The notes under the pieces are model-generated. The model was not told the DNA's origin and made no database searches. It saw nothing but the letters and a program-made list of their open reading frames with translations. A stretch of DNA of 64,000 nt, taken from assembly GCF_026240945.1 (NCBI RefSeq), contig NZ_JAPFPY010000014.1, forward strand, positions 1-64,000, given 5' to 3'. Positions 7,586-15,769 of this stretch are shown here, piece by piece (within the stretch, counting starts at the first letter, position 1; each line of letters starts with the position of its first letter). A program made the position numbers and the translations under genes. Source of the stretch: Mycolicibacterium sp. J2. GTDB taxonomy: Bacteria; Actinomycetota; Actinomycetes; Mycobacteriales; Mycobacteriaceae.

Positions 7586-8800
7586 TTACCCGGCCAGGAA
7601 ACCGACGTCTTTGCGGCCTGCGCCGACCACTGGGCCAGGATCGGCGTCGAGGGTGCGGGTCAACACCTCGTGGTACACGTCGCGAAAGTCCGTCGTGACT
7701 TTCAGATCGCCGTTGTCCAGGTCGGTCAACGAGGGCTCGTCACCGTAGAATCCACCGTGTACGGGAACGCCCGCTACGAACATCGGCCCGGCCGTCCCGT
7801 GATCTGTCCCTTGTGACGCGTTGGCGCGGACGCGTCGGCCGAACTCCGAATAGGTCATCAGCACAACATCTTTGCCGTGTGGATCGGTCGCCATCTGCTT
7901 GAGGAAGCCCGTGACGGCGCTGTCGAGCTTGCCCAACAGGCGTTGTTGGGTGTCGCGCTCGTCGGCATGGGTGTCGAAGCCGCCGAGGCTGACGGTGTAG
8001 ACGCGGGTGGGCACGCCGGCCGAGATGCAGTGGGCGACGACGGCGAGCTGGTCGGCCAGGGCGTTGTCGTCCGTCGTCTCCTTGTGCGCGGCGGCCTGCC
8101 GGTGGTGCGCCGCCGGTTGCAGGGCGTGATCTGCGCTGAGCGCGGATCGGTAGGACTCGCGCACCATCGCCATGGCCGGGGTGTCCCGCGGATCGGCAAC
8201 GCCGAGCGCGTTCACCGTGCGCTCGAAGGTGGCGATGGTGTTGTCGCCGCCGACGGAAACCGCTGCTGCCGTGCACTTCTGGCCGACAGTCAGGGGCGGC
8301 AGCACCGTACCGATGTTCACCGCCCGCAGCGGATCGTCGCCGGTGGCATCGAGCCACCGGCCGATCCACCCGGTCGAGACGGGTTCGTCCGGTGAGGCCG
8401 TCTGCCAGATGTCCATGGATCGGAAATGACTGTGGTCGGGTTTGGGATAACCCACACCGCGGATGATGGCCAACTCGCCGGACCGCCATAAACCGGCCAG
8501 GCCGGGCATACCGGGGTTGAGACCCAGCTGGTCGTCGAGGTGCAGCACATCCGAAGCGGCATAAGCCAATTCCGGCCGCGCCTGGTGGTAGGCGGAGTCG
8601 GCGTAGGGGATCAGGGTGTTGACCCCGTCGTTGCCGCCGTACAGCGTCACCAGGACCAAGATGCCCGAGCCCGGCGCCAGCGGCCGATCGCGGGCGGCCT
8701 GCATCAGCTCGGGCAGGCCGAACACCCCTGCGGTCAGCAGTCCGGCTGCGGTCAGCCCGGTACTCGCGAACAGGAACCTGCGCCGGTTCAATTCCACCAT
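7586..8800 (-). CDS. Tat-exported DUF1501 protein
   Basis: About 404 residues. It begins with a twin-arginine signal (LNRRRFLFASTGLTAAG) and continues with DUF1501 hallmarks: LVTLYGGNDGVNTLIPY, DHSHFRSMDIWQTA, GGFDTHADERDTQ, VLMTYSEFGRRVRANAS and GTDHGTAGPMFVAG. The fold belongs to the alkaline-phosphatase/sulfatase superfamily, but no hydrolase activity is established. ATG at 8800 has AGAAGG five bases before it. It lies nine bases after the DUF1800 gene on the same strand, and these two families are commonly found as a pair. Confidence 0.88.
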   Translation of the reverse strand: MVELNRRRFLFASTGLTAAGLLTAGVFGLPELMQAARDRPLAPGSGILVLVTLYGGNDGVNTLIPYADSAYHQARPELAYAASDVLHLDDQLGLNPGMPGLAGLWRSGELAIIRGVGYPKPDHSHFRSMDIWQTASPDEPVSTGWIGRWLDATGDDPLRAVNIGTVLPPLTVGQKCTAAAVSVGGDNTIATFERTVNALGVADPRDTPAMAMVRESYRSALSADHALQPAAHHRQAAAHKETTDDNALADQLAVVAHCISAGVPTRVYTVSLGGFDTHADERDTQQRLLGKLDSAVTGFLKQMATDPHGKDVVLMTYSEFGRRVRANASQGTDHGTAGPMFVAGVPVHGGFYGDEPSLTDLDNGDLKVTTDFRDVYHEVLTRTLDADPGPVVGAGRKDVGFLAG

Positions 8801-8809
8801 GTGCACCTT

Positions 8810-10120
8810 CTACGACGTCAGGTTCTCGGGTGTGTTGGCGGCCGCGGCCACCAGTTCGGGTGGCCGGGCGATCAAGGGCCGTAGCGCCGCGGCGCTCTGA
8901 TCGGTCCACGATCCGATGCCCAGCAGGTAACCCGCGGCGTCGATGCGGTCGGCCGGCGCGGCCTGCGCGACGATCGACACGTCGCCTCTGCGTGCCAACG
9001 CGGTAGCGGCCTTGAGCCGGATGCCGGCGCCGGCAGTGGACAACCATGCCTGGCCGCGCGGCCAGCCACCCACATCGGGCGGATAAAAGGGCTGCTGTCC
9101 CAGCGTCTTCATGGTCCTCATGGCCAGGTCCGTGTTGGCCTTGTCCGTGACGGGCACGTTGAGGGCCCGGACCAGCCCGACGGTCCACTCGACCGGGGTA
9201 TTCACCACCGACGACGGTTGGGCGCCGAATTCCGGGTCGTTCAGCACGGCCAATGTCAGTGCCTTGAGGTCGCGACCGTCGCCGTAGGCGCCGACCAAGC
9301 GGGACAGCGTGGTATCTGAGGGTGGATTGTCCGATGCCAACTGCTGCCACAGTCGCCCGGCGACGAAGCGACCCGACGCCGGGGCAGCCAACACCGCGTC
9401 GCAGAACGACGAGGCGTCCAGCGGGCCGGTCCTGCCCAGCACCGTCTTGTCTGCAGCGTCGTGCCGTTTGGCGACCAGGGCGGCCTGCCCGTCCTTACCG
9501 ATGACCCACCCAGTGAGCGCCCGCGCCCCTTCACGAACGTCGGCTTCGGTGTACCCGTTGCCGTGGCCGAGAGCGAACAACTCCATGAACTCCCGCGAGA
9601 GATTCTCGTTGGCGGCTTTGCTGGTGTTCTGTTGACCGTCCAGCCAGCGCAGCATCGCGGGGTCGGTGAGCATGGCGTAGGCCAGCGAGCGGAAGTCACC
9701 CAAGGCGCCCGCGCGTAACTTCTCGTTCTGTTCGGCCATCATCGCCGCGTCACGTACCTTGGCTGCCGACGTGGCGAAGTGGTTGTGCCACAACAGTGTG
9801 AGCTTTTCGTGCAGCGGTTGTTTCACGGCGACCATCCGGTGCAGCCACCACACGGACAGGTTGTCCAGCTGGTCGGACAGCTGGCGGTTACGGGCTTTGC
9901 GTGCGTCGGTGCCGGCGCCCTTGGGCAGCGGGGCAGGAGTACTGAAGGCGGGCATCGGCGTTGCCTGTAGGCCCGGATCTGCGGCGGGATCGCTGTCGAA
10001 GGGCGCGGCGAGAAAGTGCGGTTGGCCGACGGCGGCATCCACGGCCGGACCGGTGGTCCCGAACCCGCTGCGGCGCAGGAGACGCGCCGTGGCCAACCAC
10101 TGCGGGGATTGCGTCGCCAT
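8810..10120 (-). CDS. DUF1800 protein, partner of the DUF1501 gene
   Basis: A 436-residue protein with the DUF1800 pattern: LTLLWHNHFATSAAKV, a central NLSREFMELFALGHGNGYTE, then VREGARALTGWV and a C-terminal YPPDVGGWPRGQAWLST. The MELFALG and DVGGW signatures are diagnostic. The function is unknown; the family is nearly always encoded next to a Tat-exported DUF1501 protein, as here. No signal peptide is visible in this copy, so it may stay cytoplasmic or leave with its partner (inference). The start ATG at 10120 gives MATQSPQWLATARLLRRSGFG, the usual family N-terminus. Confidence 0.87.
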   Translation of the reverse strand: MATQSPQWLATARLLRRSGFGTTGPAVDAAVGQPHFLAAPFDSDPAADPGLQATPMPAFSTPAPLPKGAGTDARKARNRQLSDQLDNLSVWWLHRMVAVKQPLHEKLTLLWHNHFATSAAKVRDAAMMAEQNEKLRAGALGDFRSLAYAMLTDPAMLRWLDGQQNTSKAANENLSREFMELFALGHGNGYTEADVREGARALTGWVIGKDGQAALVAKRHDAADKTVLGRTGPLDASSFCDAVLAAPASGRFVAGRLWQQLASDNPPSDTTLSRLVGAYGDGRDLKALTLAVLNDPEFGAQPSSVVNTPVEWTVGLVRALNVPVTDKANTDLAMRTMKTLGQQPFYPPDVGGWPRGQAWLSTAGAGIRLKAATALARRGDVSIVAQAAPADRIDAAGYLLGIGSWTDQSAAALRPLIARPPELVAAAANTPENLTS

Positions 10121-10224
10121 GACGCGATGATCAGCGCTGAACTTAAGCAGACGCTGTCAAAGGCCTTTGCGCCAGGCAACTCCAAGCCGATGTGCAGGGC
10201 GCCGGAGGCTGCCCGCCGCTCGGC

Positions 10225-10431
10225 CTACGCGATGTCCTGCAACTCGGAGTAGGTCGGGTACTCGTCGTCCGGCAGCACCACCAGGTCGTGTTGGTGCCAG
10301 TAGTCGGCCGGGTCCGCCTCCATCGTGATGGGGTAAGTGCCGACGCCATAGTCGGAATCGTCGTGGATCACCGGAATCGCCTGTTCGGCGACGTCGGCTG
10401 GTTCTGCGTCGAGCGGCAGAGCCGTCACCAT
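10225..10431 (-). CDS. Small acidic protein of unknown function (68 residues)
   Basis: The sequence is rich in Asp, Glu, Tyr and Pro (IPVIHDDSDYGVGTY, EADPADYWHQHD, VVLPDDEYPTYSEL) and very acidic. It contains no Cys, signal peptide or membrane span. GGAGGT sits four bases before the ATG at 10431, which makes translation likely and decides the start over an in-frame ATG twelve bases upstream. A 33-codon open frame (10434-10535) ends just before it. Homology cannot be assigned. Confidence 0.55.
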   Translation of the reverse strand: MVTALPLDAEPADVAEQAIPVIHDDSDYGVGTYPITMEADPADYWHQHDLVVLPDDEYPTYSELQDIA

Positions 10432-10651
10432 GGCTACCTCCAAGCTGTCGAATGTGGTACCCGCGCAGGGGCATTGCAGATCGCAGCCGCCCGCCCCTGG
10501 ACGTCGATGGTCCGGGGGCGGGTCGAACTGCTCATTGCTATGGGTCGTGCTCTGATACGCCTCCTTTCCTGCTTCCCTGATTCAGACCACCCGCTCGGTG
10601 CGGGGGAGACCATGGAGCCCAGGTGCTCTGTGTCGCTGGGAGTTCGGCCGT

Positions 10652-10717
10652 TCAGGTGGAGGGAGACTGTCTGCCGACACAGGCGCTATCGCCGGGTGGG
10701 ATGGGCTGCTGCGTCAT
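10652..10717 (-). CDS. Candidate 21-residue peptide or leader ORF
   Basis: A very short frame (MTQQPIPPGDSACVGRQSP and two more residues) preceded by a near-perfect ribosome site, GTGGAGGTGATC directly before ATG. It lies in the 440-base stretch between the flavin monooxygenase (stop 10872) and the small acidic gene (start 10431), all on one strand. About 70 bases upstream is a TATATA box (10787-10792) in an otherwise GC-rich region, followed by a short ATGTC/GACAT inverted repeat. It may be a regulatory leader or a real micropeptide. The rest of the stretch shows nothing convincing. Confidence 0.3.
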   Translation of the reverse strand: MTQQPIPPGDSACVGRQSPST

Positions 10718-10786
10718 GATCACCTCCACGATGGTCCGAAGAGCTGAGTGCGGCATGTCGACGATCGATGTCATCGAGACATTTTT

Positions 10787-10792
10787 TATATA
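10787..10792 (-). promoter_or_regulatory. Candidate -10 box (TATATA)
   Basis: An isolated AT-rich tract reads TATATAAAAAATG on the minus strand. It is followed by ATGTC-tcgat-GACAT, then the strongly ribosome-sited 21-codon frame. It is a plausible promoter for the small-ORF cluster 10225-10717. No clear -35 box was identified. Confidence 0.35.
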
Positions 10793-10871
10793 GCACGCGC
10801 AGCGGCAGGGGCAAGGATGAACCCGGCGTGCTGATGGTCGAGTTCGCACTCTCGCAACGTGTTTGGCGCAC

Positions 10872-12041
10872 TCAGAGGAACTGCGGTCCACCCATTCCCA
10901 GCTGTGACCGGGCCGCCAGCCGCACTCCGGCCTCTGCGACGTCGACCAGGTGCACCGTCCGCTGCGCCGCCCACGCATCGAGGCGGCGCAGCGGCAACGG
11001 CGTGCCACGGTGCCACCCGGTGAGCGCATGGGCCAGCGCCGCGGCGTCGCCGAACGCCTTGGACGTGCCCGAGGCGGTGTGCGGGCGGACCGTGCCCGCC
11101 GCGTCGCCGATGAGCACGATGTTTTCGGCCACCCTGGGTGCGGGCGCCAGATCGAACACCGGCTGCAGGAAGATCGGGGTCAACTGCACCAGTTCGGCGA
11201 ACGGCTGGGGGAGGGTGGCGCCGGCCAGTGCCAGGACGGACTCGAGGACTGGGCCGGCGAGTTCGCCGGGTGGGAGGAAGAAGTCGAATCGACGTCCGGA
11301 GCGGCCGGTGAGCAGGTGGGGCAGCACGGCCTCGGCGGTGTTGACGTACCAGACCCAGTTGACCCGGCGCAGGCCCTCGGTGCGCTCACCATCGGCCCCC
11401 GGAACCAGGTAGCACAGCATCTGCATCCCGGGCACGGCGAACAGGGTGAACCGGTTGGCCAGCAGGTCATGCAGCGGCCCGGGCAGCGAGCGTTCCGGGA
11501 GGAGACCCCGGAACGCGACGTATCCGGCGTAACGCGGCTCGTCCTGACCGGTGAGAAGTTGTCTTGTGGTCGAACCGATTCCGTCGGCGCCCACCAGGAG
11601 ATCGGCCGTGGTGCGGTACCCGTCGCCGAATTGGGCGCTCACCTGGTTGTCTTCGGTGGACAAGCCGGTCAACCGGCTGTCCAGGCGCAGACAGATGTCC
11701 GAGAGCGGGGCGCGCAATGCTCCGTACAAGGTGTCCCAGGCAGACATCCATTGCGGGGCGTGATAGCGGTCGGGCGCGCCGTGCCGGTGCAGCTGTTGGC
11801 GTTCGGCCAATGGCACGCTGACCGAGGGCACCGACCGGTCGACCCGAGCGAGCAGGGAGGCGACCTCGGGCTGCATGACGATGCCGGCACCGCGTGCCTC
11901 GGTGCGCCCCACCGACCGCTCGTAGACCGCCACTTCGGCGCCGATCGACCGCAGTTCGTGCGCGGCCGCCAGACCGCCGAGGGATCCGCCGACGACCGCG
12001 GCCCGGAATGTTGTCGTCGCGGCATCGACAGGGACGGTCAT
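10872..12041 (-). CDS. FAD-dependent aromatic-type monooxygenase
   Basis: A 389-residue group A flavin monooxygenase. The dinucleotide-binding loop VVGGSLGGLAAAHELRSIG lies near residue 15, the DG motif LVGADGIGSTTRQLL is central, and the second FAD motif ENIVLIGDAAGTVRPH is late. Such enzymes hydroxylate aromatic or quinone-like substrates with NAD(P)H; the substrate is not predictable. ATG at 12041 has AGGAG seven bases upstream, and an upstream ATG at 12125 would only add basic residues. It follows the cyclase gene by 105 bases on the same strand. Confidence 0.82.
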   Translation of the reverse strand: MTVPVDAATTTFRAAVVGGSLGGLAAAHELRSIGAEVAVYERSVGRTEARGAGIVMQPEVASLLARVDRSVPSVSVPLAERQQLHRHGAPDRYHAPQWMSAWDTLYGALRAPLSDICLRLDSRLTGLSTEDNQVSAQFGDGYRTTADLLVGADGIGSTTRQLLTGQDEPRYAGYVAFRGLLPERSLPGPLHDLLANRFTLFAVPGMQMLCYLVPGADGERTEGLRRVNWVWYVNTAEAVLPHLLTGRSGRRFDFFLPPGELAGPVLESVLALAGATLPQPFAELVQLTPIFLQPVFDLAPAPRVAENIVLIGDAAGTVRPHTASGTSKAFGDAAALAHALTGWHRGTPLPLRRLDAWAAQRTVHLVDVAEAGVRLAARSQLGMGGPQFL

Positions 12042-12146
12042 GGCGGAACTCCTGGTGGTTCGGGCTGTGCCGGTCGACCGCCGGCGCTGCACTTCACTCT
12101 TGCGTGCCCGCATGGCCGTCGTCATGGACGGTGGCGCCCGTTCGTC

Positions 12147-13010
12147 CTACCTGCCACCCGGTAACGGTTCCGGCCGGCGCGGCAGTGCGGCCGGTGCGTC
12201 CTGGACCGTCACCGGGTACACGGCGTGCCTGCCCTGCAAGCCCTTGAGCTCGACGTCGCGCGGCGGCCCGAACCCGACACCGGGCAGACCCTGCACCGCC
12301 TGGTGCACCGGTTCGCTGATCAGCACCTCGCCGCCGGCGGCTAATCCCGCCACGCGGGCCGCCATCGCGACATTACGGCCGAACAGATCGTCCCCGCGGC
12401 GCACCGATGTGCCCATGTGGATGCCGATGCGCACCCGGATGTCGTCCCAGCGTTCGGGGGCCTCGCGCAGCGCCCGCTGAACCTCAAGGCTGCACCGCAG
12501 CGCCTCGTCGGCGGCGGCGAAGGCGATCATGAATCCGTCGCCCTGGGTCTTGACCACGTGACCGCCGTGCTTCTCGACCTGCTTGTAGAACAGTTTGTTG
12601 TGTCGCTCAAGCAGTTTCACCCACTCGCGGTCGCCGAGCGCGTCATTGCGTTCGGTGGAACCCTCGATGTCGGAGAAGACAATGACCACCTGGCCGTCGG
12701 CGGTCAGCCGGGCCAGATCGGGCCGCTCCACTTGTGCCCAGCCGGCCAGATCTTCGATCGAGTTGCGGACGGTGACCAGCACGCCCTTGTTGATCAAGGA
12801 ATCCGCGGTCTGCCATACCGTCTTGATGGCCATCGGGGCGAGCCCACGCGGCCGGCGCCGGCGCGGCTGTTCGCGACGCAGCCGGTCCAACTCTCGCCGC
12901 GTGCCCGCCAACTGGCGTCGCGCCACGACGAACAGCACGGTCATGGTGATCAGTGCAGCCACCGTCACGGCGACGATGGCCCACGGGATGATGCTCGCGG
13001 CGGTCGTCAC
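12147..13010 (-). CDS. Membrane-anchored class III adenylate/guanylate cyclase
   Basis: 287 residues: one N-terminal membrane helix ([21 protein letters not shown]), a basic linker [19 protein letters not shown], a short helical segment, then one cyclase catalytic domain. The metal-binding Asp residues are visible in [15 protein letters not shown] and [11 protein letters not shown], and [12 protein letters not shown] matches the transition-state Asn/Arg segment (NxxxxAR). It should form a homodimer making cAMP (or cGMP) at the inner face of the membrane. There is no HAMP or sensor domain, so the input signal is unclear. Confidence 0.85.
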   Translation of the reverse strand: MTTAASIIPWAIVAVTVAALITMTVLFVVARRQLAGTRRELDRLRREQPRRRRPRGLAPMAIKTVWQTADSLINKGVLVTVRNSIEDLAGWAQVERPDLARLTADGQVVIVFSDIEGSTERNDALGDREWVKLLERHNKLFYKQVEKHGGHVVKTQGDGFMIAFAAADEALRCSLEVQRALREAPERWDDIRVRIGIHMGTSVRRGDDLFGRNVAMAARVAGLAAGGEVLISEPVHQAVQGLPGVGFGPPRDVELKGLQGRHAVYPVTVQDAPAALPRRPEPLPGGR

Positions 13011-13031
13011 CCGACCAGTATGGTCGCCGCG

Positions 13032-13166
13032 TCAGGACAGGACCACGATCCCCAGCGCTACGACGAATGCCACAGTCACCAGCACTGCCACCCACAGCCG
13101 CGCCACCGGTGGTTGGCGCGTGTCGGGTGGGTACCTCCGCTCCGGGAAAATCGACGGCTCACGCAT
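13032..13166 (-). CDS. 44-residue single-span membrane peptide
   Basis: This short frame lies between the TetR gene (ends 13195) and the cyclase (starts 13010), on the same strand. It encodes a polar Arg/Pro-rich N-terminus (MREPSIFPERRYPPDTRQPP) and a C-terminal hydrophobic helix (LWVAVLVTVAFVVALGIVVL) ending in Ser. A basic front with a single span and almost no tail predicts an N-in membrane peptide. The ribosome site is weak. The tight fit between neighbours and the protein-like composition support it; the function is unknown. Confidence 0.5.
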   Translation of the reverse strand: MREPSIFPERRYPPDTRQPPVARLWVAVLVTVAFVVALGIVVLS

Positions 13167-13194
13167 ACCATCGCGTACCCGAAATCACGAGTCG

Positions 13195-13782
13195 CTACAC
13201 TCCGCGGGGCCCGGACCCGGTCTGGAGGCCGGCCGCCTGCCGGGCGGCGCGCACGAAGGCGGGCTTGGCGTACTCGATCCCGTCGAGGTAGCCGCCCACC
13301 AGCGCCGCGTCGCGCAACAGTGCGAGCGAGGCCGCAATTTCCGGCGCATCGGTACGTCCGCCCGCGGCCTGTTCCAGAGCGGCCCGGAACCAGCGGCGAT
13401 GCTCGGTGATGAGCCGGCGGATGGGGTTGTCCGGGTCGGGATACTCGGCGGCCGCGTTGATGAACGGGCACCCCCGGGTGTGGTAGCGCGCGACGTCCTC
13501 GGCGATCCCGTCGATGACGAGTTCGAGTAGGTCGGTATCGGCTCCCGCGGCGGCCTCGGCGGCGGCGAAGTACCCCCGGATGGTCTGGTCCTCCACTGCC
13601 AGATAGGCCTCGACCAGCTCTTCTTTGCCCTTGAAGTGCCGGTACATGGTGGCCCGGGTGACGCCGGCCTCGGCCAGTATGCGGTCGACGCCGACGGAGT
13701 GGATGCCCTCGCGGTAGAAGAGGTCGGTGGCGGTGCGCAGCAGCCGTTCCCGGGGTGCCGACTCCGGCGCAGTGGGGGCCAT
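13195..13782 (-). CDS. TetR-family repressor
   Basis: 195 residues. The N-terminal helix-turn-helix reads RLLRTATDLFYREGIHSVGV, then AEAGVTRATMYRHFKGKEEL, which is canonical TetR. The C-terminal ligand domain (TRGCPFINAAAEYPDPDNP) places it near regulators of small-molecule stress such as the CGCPFI type. ATG at 13782 (MAPTAPESAPRERLL) is chosen because it places the helix-turn-helix at the usual distance. It is divergent from the alpha/beta hydrolase, and two AGAACG-type palindromes lie between them, so it probably represses both genes. Confidence 0.88.
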   Translation of the reverse strand: MAPTAPESAPRERLLRTATDLFYREGIHSVGVDRILAEAGVTRATMYRHFKGKEELVEAYLAVEDQTIRGYFAAAEAAAGADTDLLELVIDGIAEDVARYHTRGCPFINAAAEYPDPDNPIRRLITEHRRWFRAALEQAAGGRTDAPEIAASLALLRDAALVGGYLDGIEYAKPAFVRAARQAAGLQTGSGPRGV

Positions 13783-13802
13783 GACCACGACGATACCGCT
13801 GA

Positions 13803-13820
13803 CCAGAACGTTCGTTCTGG
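13803..13820. promoter_or_regulatory. TetR operator candidate 1
   Basis: CCAGAACG and CGTTCTGG form a perfect inverted repeat around a 2-base centre, 21 bases upstream of the tetR start codon. It shares the AGAACG/CGTTCT core with the palindrome at 13865-13878. Confidence 0.75.
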
Positions 13821-13864
13821 TACTCGGGAACAGAACGGTAGGCCGGATGGTTATCGACACAGAA

Positions 13865-13878
13865 AGAACGATCGTTCT
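13865..13878. promoter_or_regulatory. TetR operator candidate 2
   Basis: AGAACGATCGTTCT is a perfect 14-base palindrome ending 20 bases before the hydrolase ATG. With the site at 13803-13820 it gives one operator next to each divergent gene. A lone AGAACG half-site also occurs near 13832. Confidence 0.75.
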
Positions 13879-13898
13879 ACCTATCGGAGGGGCACCCC

Positions 13899-14738
13899 AT
13901 GACCACCATCACCGCACGCGAACAAGCCGAGATCGACGCGGCCAACCGCTCCGGCGCCCGACCCGTCGTCTTCGTCCACGGGTTGTGGCTGCTGCCGGAC
14001 GGCTGGGACAACTGGCGCGAACTGTTCGAGCAGAACGGCTTCGTCACCCTGGCGCCGGGCTGGCCCGACGACCCGGCCGGCACCGCCGAGGCTCGCCGCG
14101 ACCCGTCGGTCTTCGCCGGAAAGGGCGTCGCCGCCATCACCGAGCATTACGCCGACGTCATCCGCTCGTTGAACCGCAAGCCGATCATCGTCGGGCACTC
14201 GTTCGGCGGCCTCATCACCCAGAAACTCGCCGGCATGGGCTTGGCCGAGGTCGCCGTCGCGATCGATCCGGCACCGTTCCGCGGGGTACTCCCGCTTCCA
14301 TGGTCGGCACTGCGGTCGTCGTTCCCGGTGCTCGGCAACCCGCTGAACTACCGACGATCGATTGCGTTGACGCCCAAGAAATTCCGCTATGCGTTCGGCA
14401 ACGCGGTGTCCGAGGACGAGGCGACCCGGCTCTATGAGCGGTACTCGGTGGCCGGGGCGGGCAAACCGTTGTTCCAGGCGGCCGTGGCCAACTTCAATCC
14501 CGCGTCCGAGACGAAGGTGGACACCAAAAACCCCGATCGTGGTCCGCTGCTGATCATCTCCGGCGAGTTCGATCACACCGTGCCGCGGGCGATCGCCAAC
14601 GCCAACTACCAGCTCTACAAGAAAAACCCCAACGTCACCGAGTTCGTCGAGATCGCGGGGCGAGGGCATTCGTTGACCATCGACAGCGGATGGCGGGAGG
14701 TCGCGGACACCGCACTGACGTTCATCCAACGGTTCTGA
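13899..14738 (+). CDS. Alpha/beta-fold hydrolase under TetR control
   Basis: A 279-residue soluble hydrolase. The oxyanion segment is VVFVHGLWLLPDGWDNW, the nucleophile elbow is IIVGHSFGGLITQ (catalytic Ser), the acid lies in LLIISGEFDHTVPR and the His in GRGHSLTIDSGW. The family includes esterases, haloperoxidase-like enzymes and lactonases; the substrate is unknown. A strong ribosome site (GGAGGGG) precedes the ATG. Two TetR palindromes in its promoter suggest induction by its substrate or product. Confidence 0.87.
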   Translation: MTTITAREQAEIDAANRSGARPVVFVHGLWLLPDGWDNWRELFEQNGFVTLAPGWPDDPAGTAEARRDPSVFAGKGVAAITEHYADVIRSLNRKPIIVGHSFGGLITQKLAGMGLAEVAVAIDPAPFRGVLPLPWSALRSSFPVLGNPLNYRRSIALTPKKFRYAFGNAVSEDEATRLYERYSVAGAGKPLFQAAVANFNPASETKVDTKNPDRGPLLIISGEFDHTVPRAIANANYQLYKKNPNVTEFVEIAGRGHSLTIDSGWREVADTALTFIQRF

Positions 14739-14805
14739 GGGAGTTTGGCTGGTCTGAGCCAGGGTATGCGGGCCGGACGTATTCCTGCTCAGCCCAAGGA
14801 GCCTC

Positions 14806-15699
14806 ATGTTCGTGCACAACAAAGACCTGCAGTTCGACGTCCGGGTGAGCGCGCCCGACCCGAGGTTCGCCACGATCCTGCAGGAGCAGTTCGGCGGGGC
14901 GAACGGCGAATTGAAGGCCGCCATGCAGTACTTCACCCAGGCCTTCGTGCTGCGTCAGAAGAACCCCAAGATGTACGACCTGTTCATGGATATCGCCACC
15001 GAGGAACTGAGCCATCTGGAGATGGTCGGCTCGATGATCACCATGCTCCTCGACGGCCTGAACGACGATCTCAAGCTCGCCAACGAGCGATGTGACTGGA
15101 TGCCGACCGTGGCGAGCGCCGACGGCCGGGAGCAGGCGATGCACCAAGTGGCGGTCAACCCGTTGTATTTCGCGCTGACAGGGGGTGGCCCGGACGTCAG
15201 TAACTCCGCTGGGGTGCCGTGGTCGGGTTCCTACGTCAACGCGAACGGCGACCCGTCGGTGGACCTGCGCAGTAACCTCGCCGCCGAGTCACGGGCCAAG
15301 ATCGTCTACGAATACCTCAAGCAGTTCACTGACGATCCCGGGGTCCAGGACACGCTGACCTTCCTGATGACAAGGGAAGTGGCGCACTACCAACAGTTCA
15401 CGGCCGCGCTCAACGAGTTGCCGGTGAACTTCCCGCCGGGCACGTTGGCCGGCGATGACCGCTTCCAGAACGTGGCGTTCAACATGTCCAACGGGGACGG
15501 CGACGCACGCGGCCCCTGGAACCAGGGGCAGGGTCCGTGGCCCGAGGGCATGAAGTGGAAGTACATCAAGTCTCCGGCCGACGAGTGGCTGGGAAGCTCT
15601 GCCCGGGAGAACAAAGGTGCGGAACTCAACCCCGACGGTGGGCCCGCGGTGAACAGCGAGAAGCCCTTCACGCATGAGCAGCACACCGCCATGACGTAA
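14806..15699 (+). CDS. Manganese catalase
   Basis: A 297-residue non-haem catalase that disproportionates H2O2 at a di-manganese centre. Ligand candidates on the four-helix bundle are Glu35 (GELKAAMQYF), Glu67/His70 (EELSHLEM), Glu161 (AAESRAKIVYEY) and Glu191/His194 (REVAHYQQF), close to the spacing known for the Mn-catalase family. The Gly-rich C-terminal tail (GPWNQGQGPWPEGMKW) is also typical. AAGGAG four bases before the ATG fixes the start. It converges on a hemerythrin gene across a strong hairpin. Confidence 0.92.
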   Translation: MFVHNKDLQFDVRVSAPDPRFATILQEQFGGANGELKAAMQYFTQAFVLRQKNPKMYDLFMDIATEELSHLEMVGSMITMLLDGLNDDLKLANERCDWMPTVASADGREQAMHQVAVNPLYFALTGGGPDVSNSAGVPWSGSYVNANGDPSVDLRSNLAAESRAKIVYEYLKQFTDDPGVQDTLTFLMTREVAHYQQFTAALNELPVNFPPGTLAGDDRFQNVAFNMSNGDGDARGPWNQGQGPWPEGMKWKYIKSPADEWLGSSARENKGAELNPDGGPAVNSEKPFTHEQHTAMT

Positions 15700-15712
15700 G
15701 GGGCCAAGACAT

Positions 15713-15750
15713 GACAATGGGGGCCGGCCCGGTGGCCGGTCCCCATTGTC
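15713..15750. terminator. Bidirectional hairpin terminator
   Basis: GACAATGGGGGCCGGCC pairs with GGCCGGTCCCCATTGTC across a CGGT loop: a 17-base stem with a single G-U wobble. It sits between the convergent Mn-catalase and hemerythrin genes, with no strong U tract, as is common for mycobacterial hairpin terminators. Confidence 0.85.
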
Positions 15751-15769
15751 GTCGGTGTGGTGCGGGGCT

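Noticed and set aside
7740..9350. 536-codon open frame on the minus strand
   Set aside because: An out-of-frame shadow spanning the DUF1800 and DUF1501 genes, with Arg/Pro-rich content and no domain.
10434..10535. 33-codon frame before the small acidic gene
   Set aside because: The strong AAAGGAGG upstream is about 24 bases from its ATG, too far to serve it, and the product is Arg/Ala-rich and random-looking.
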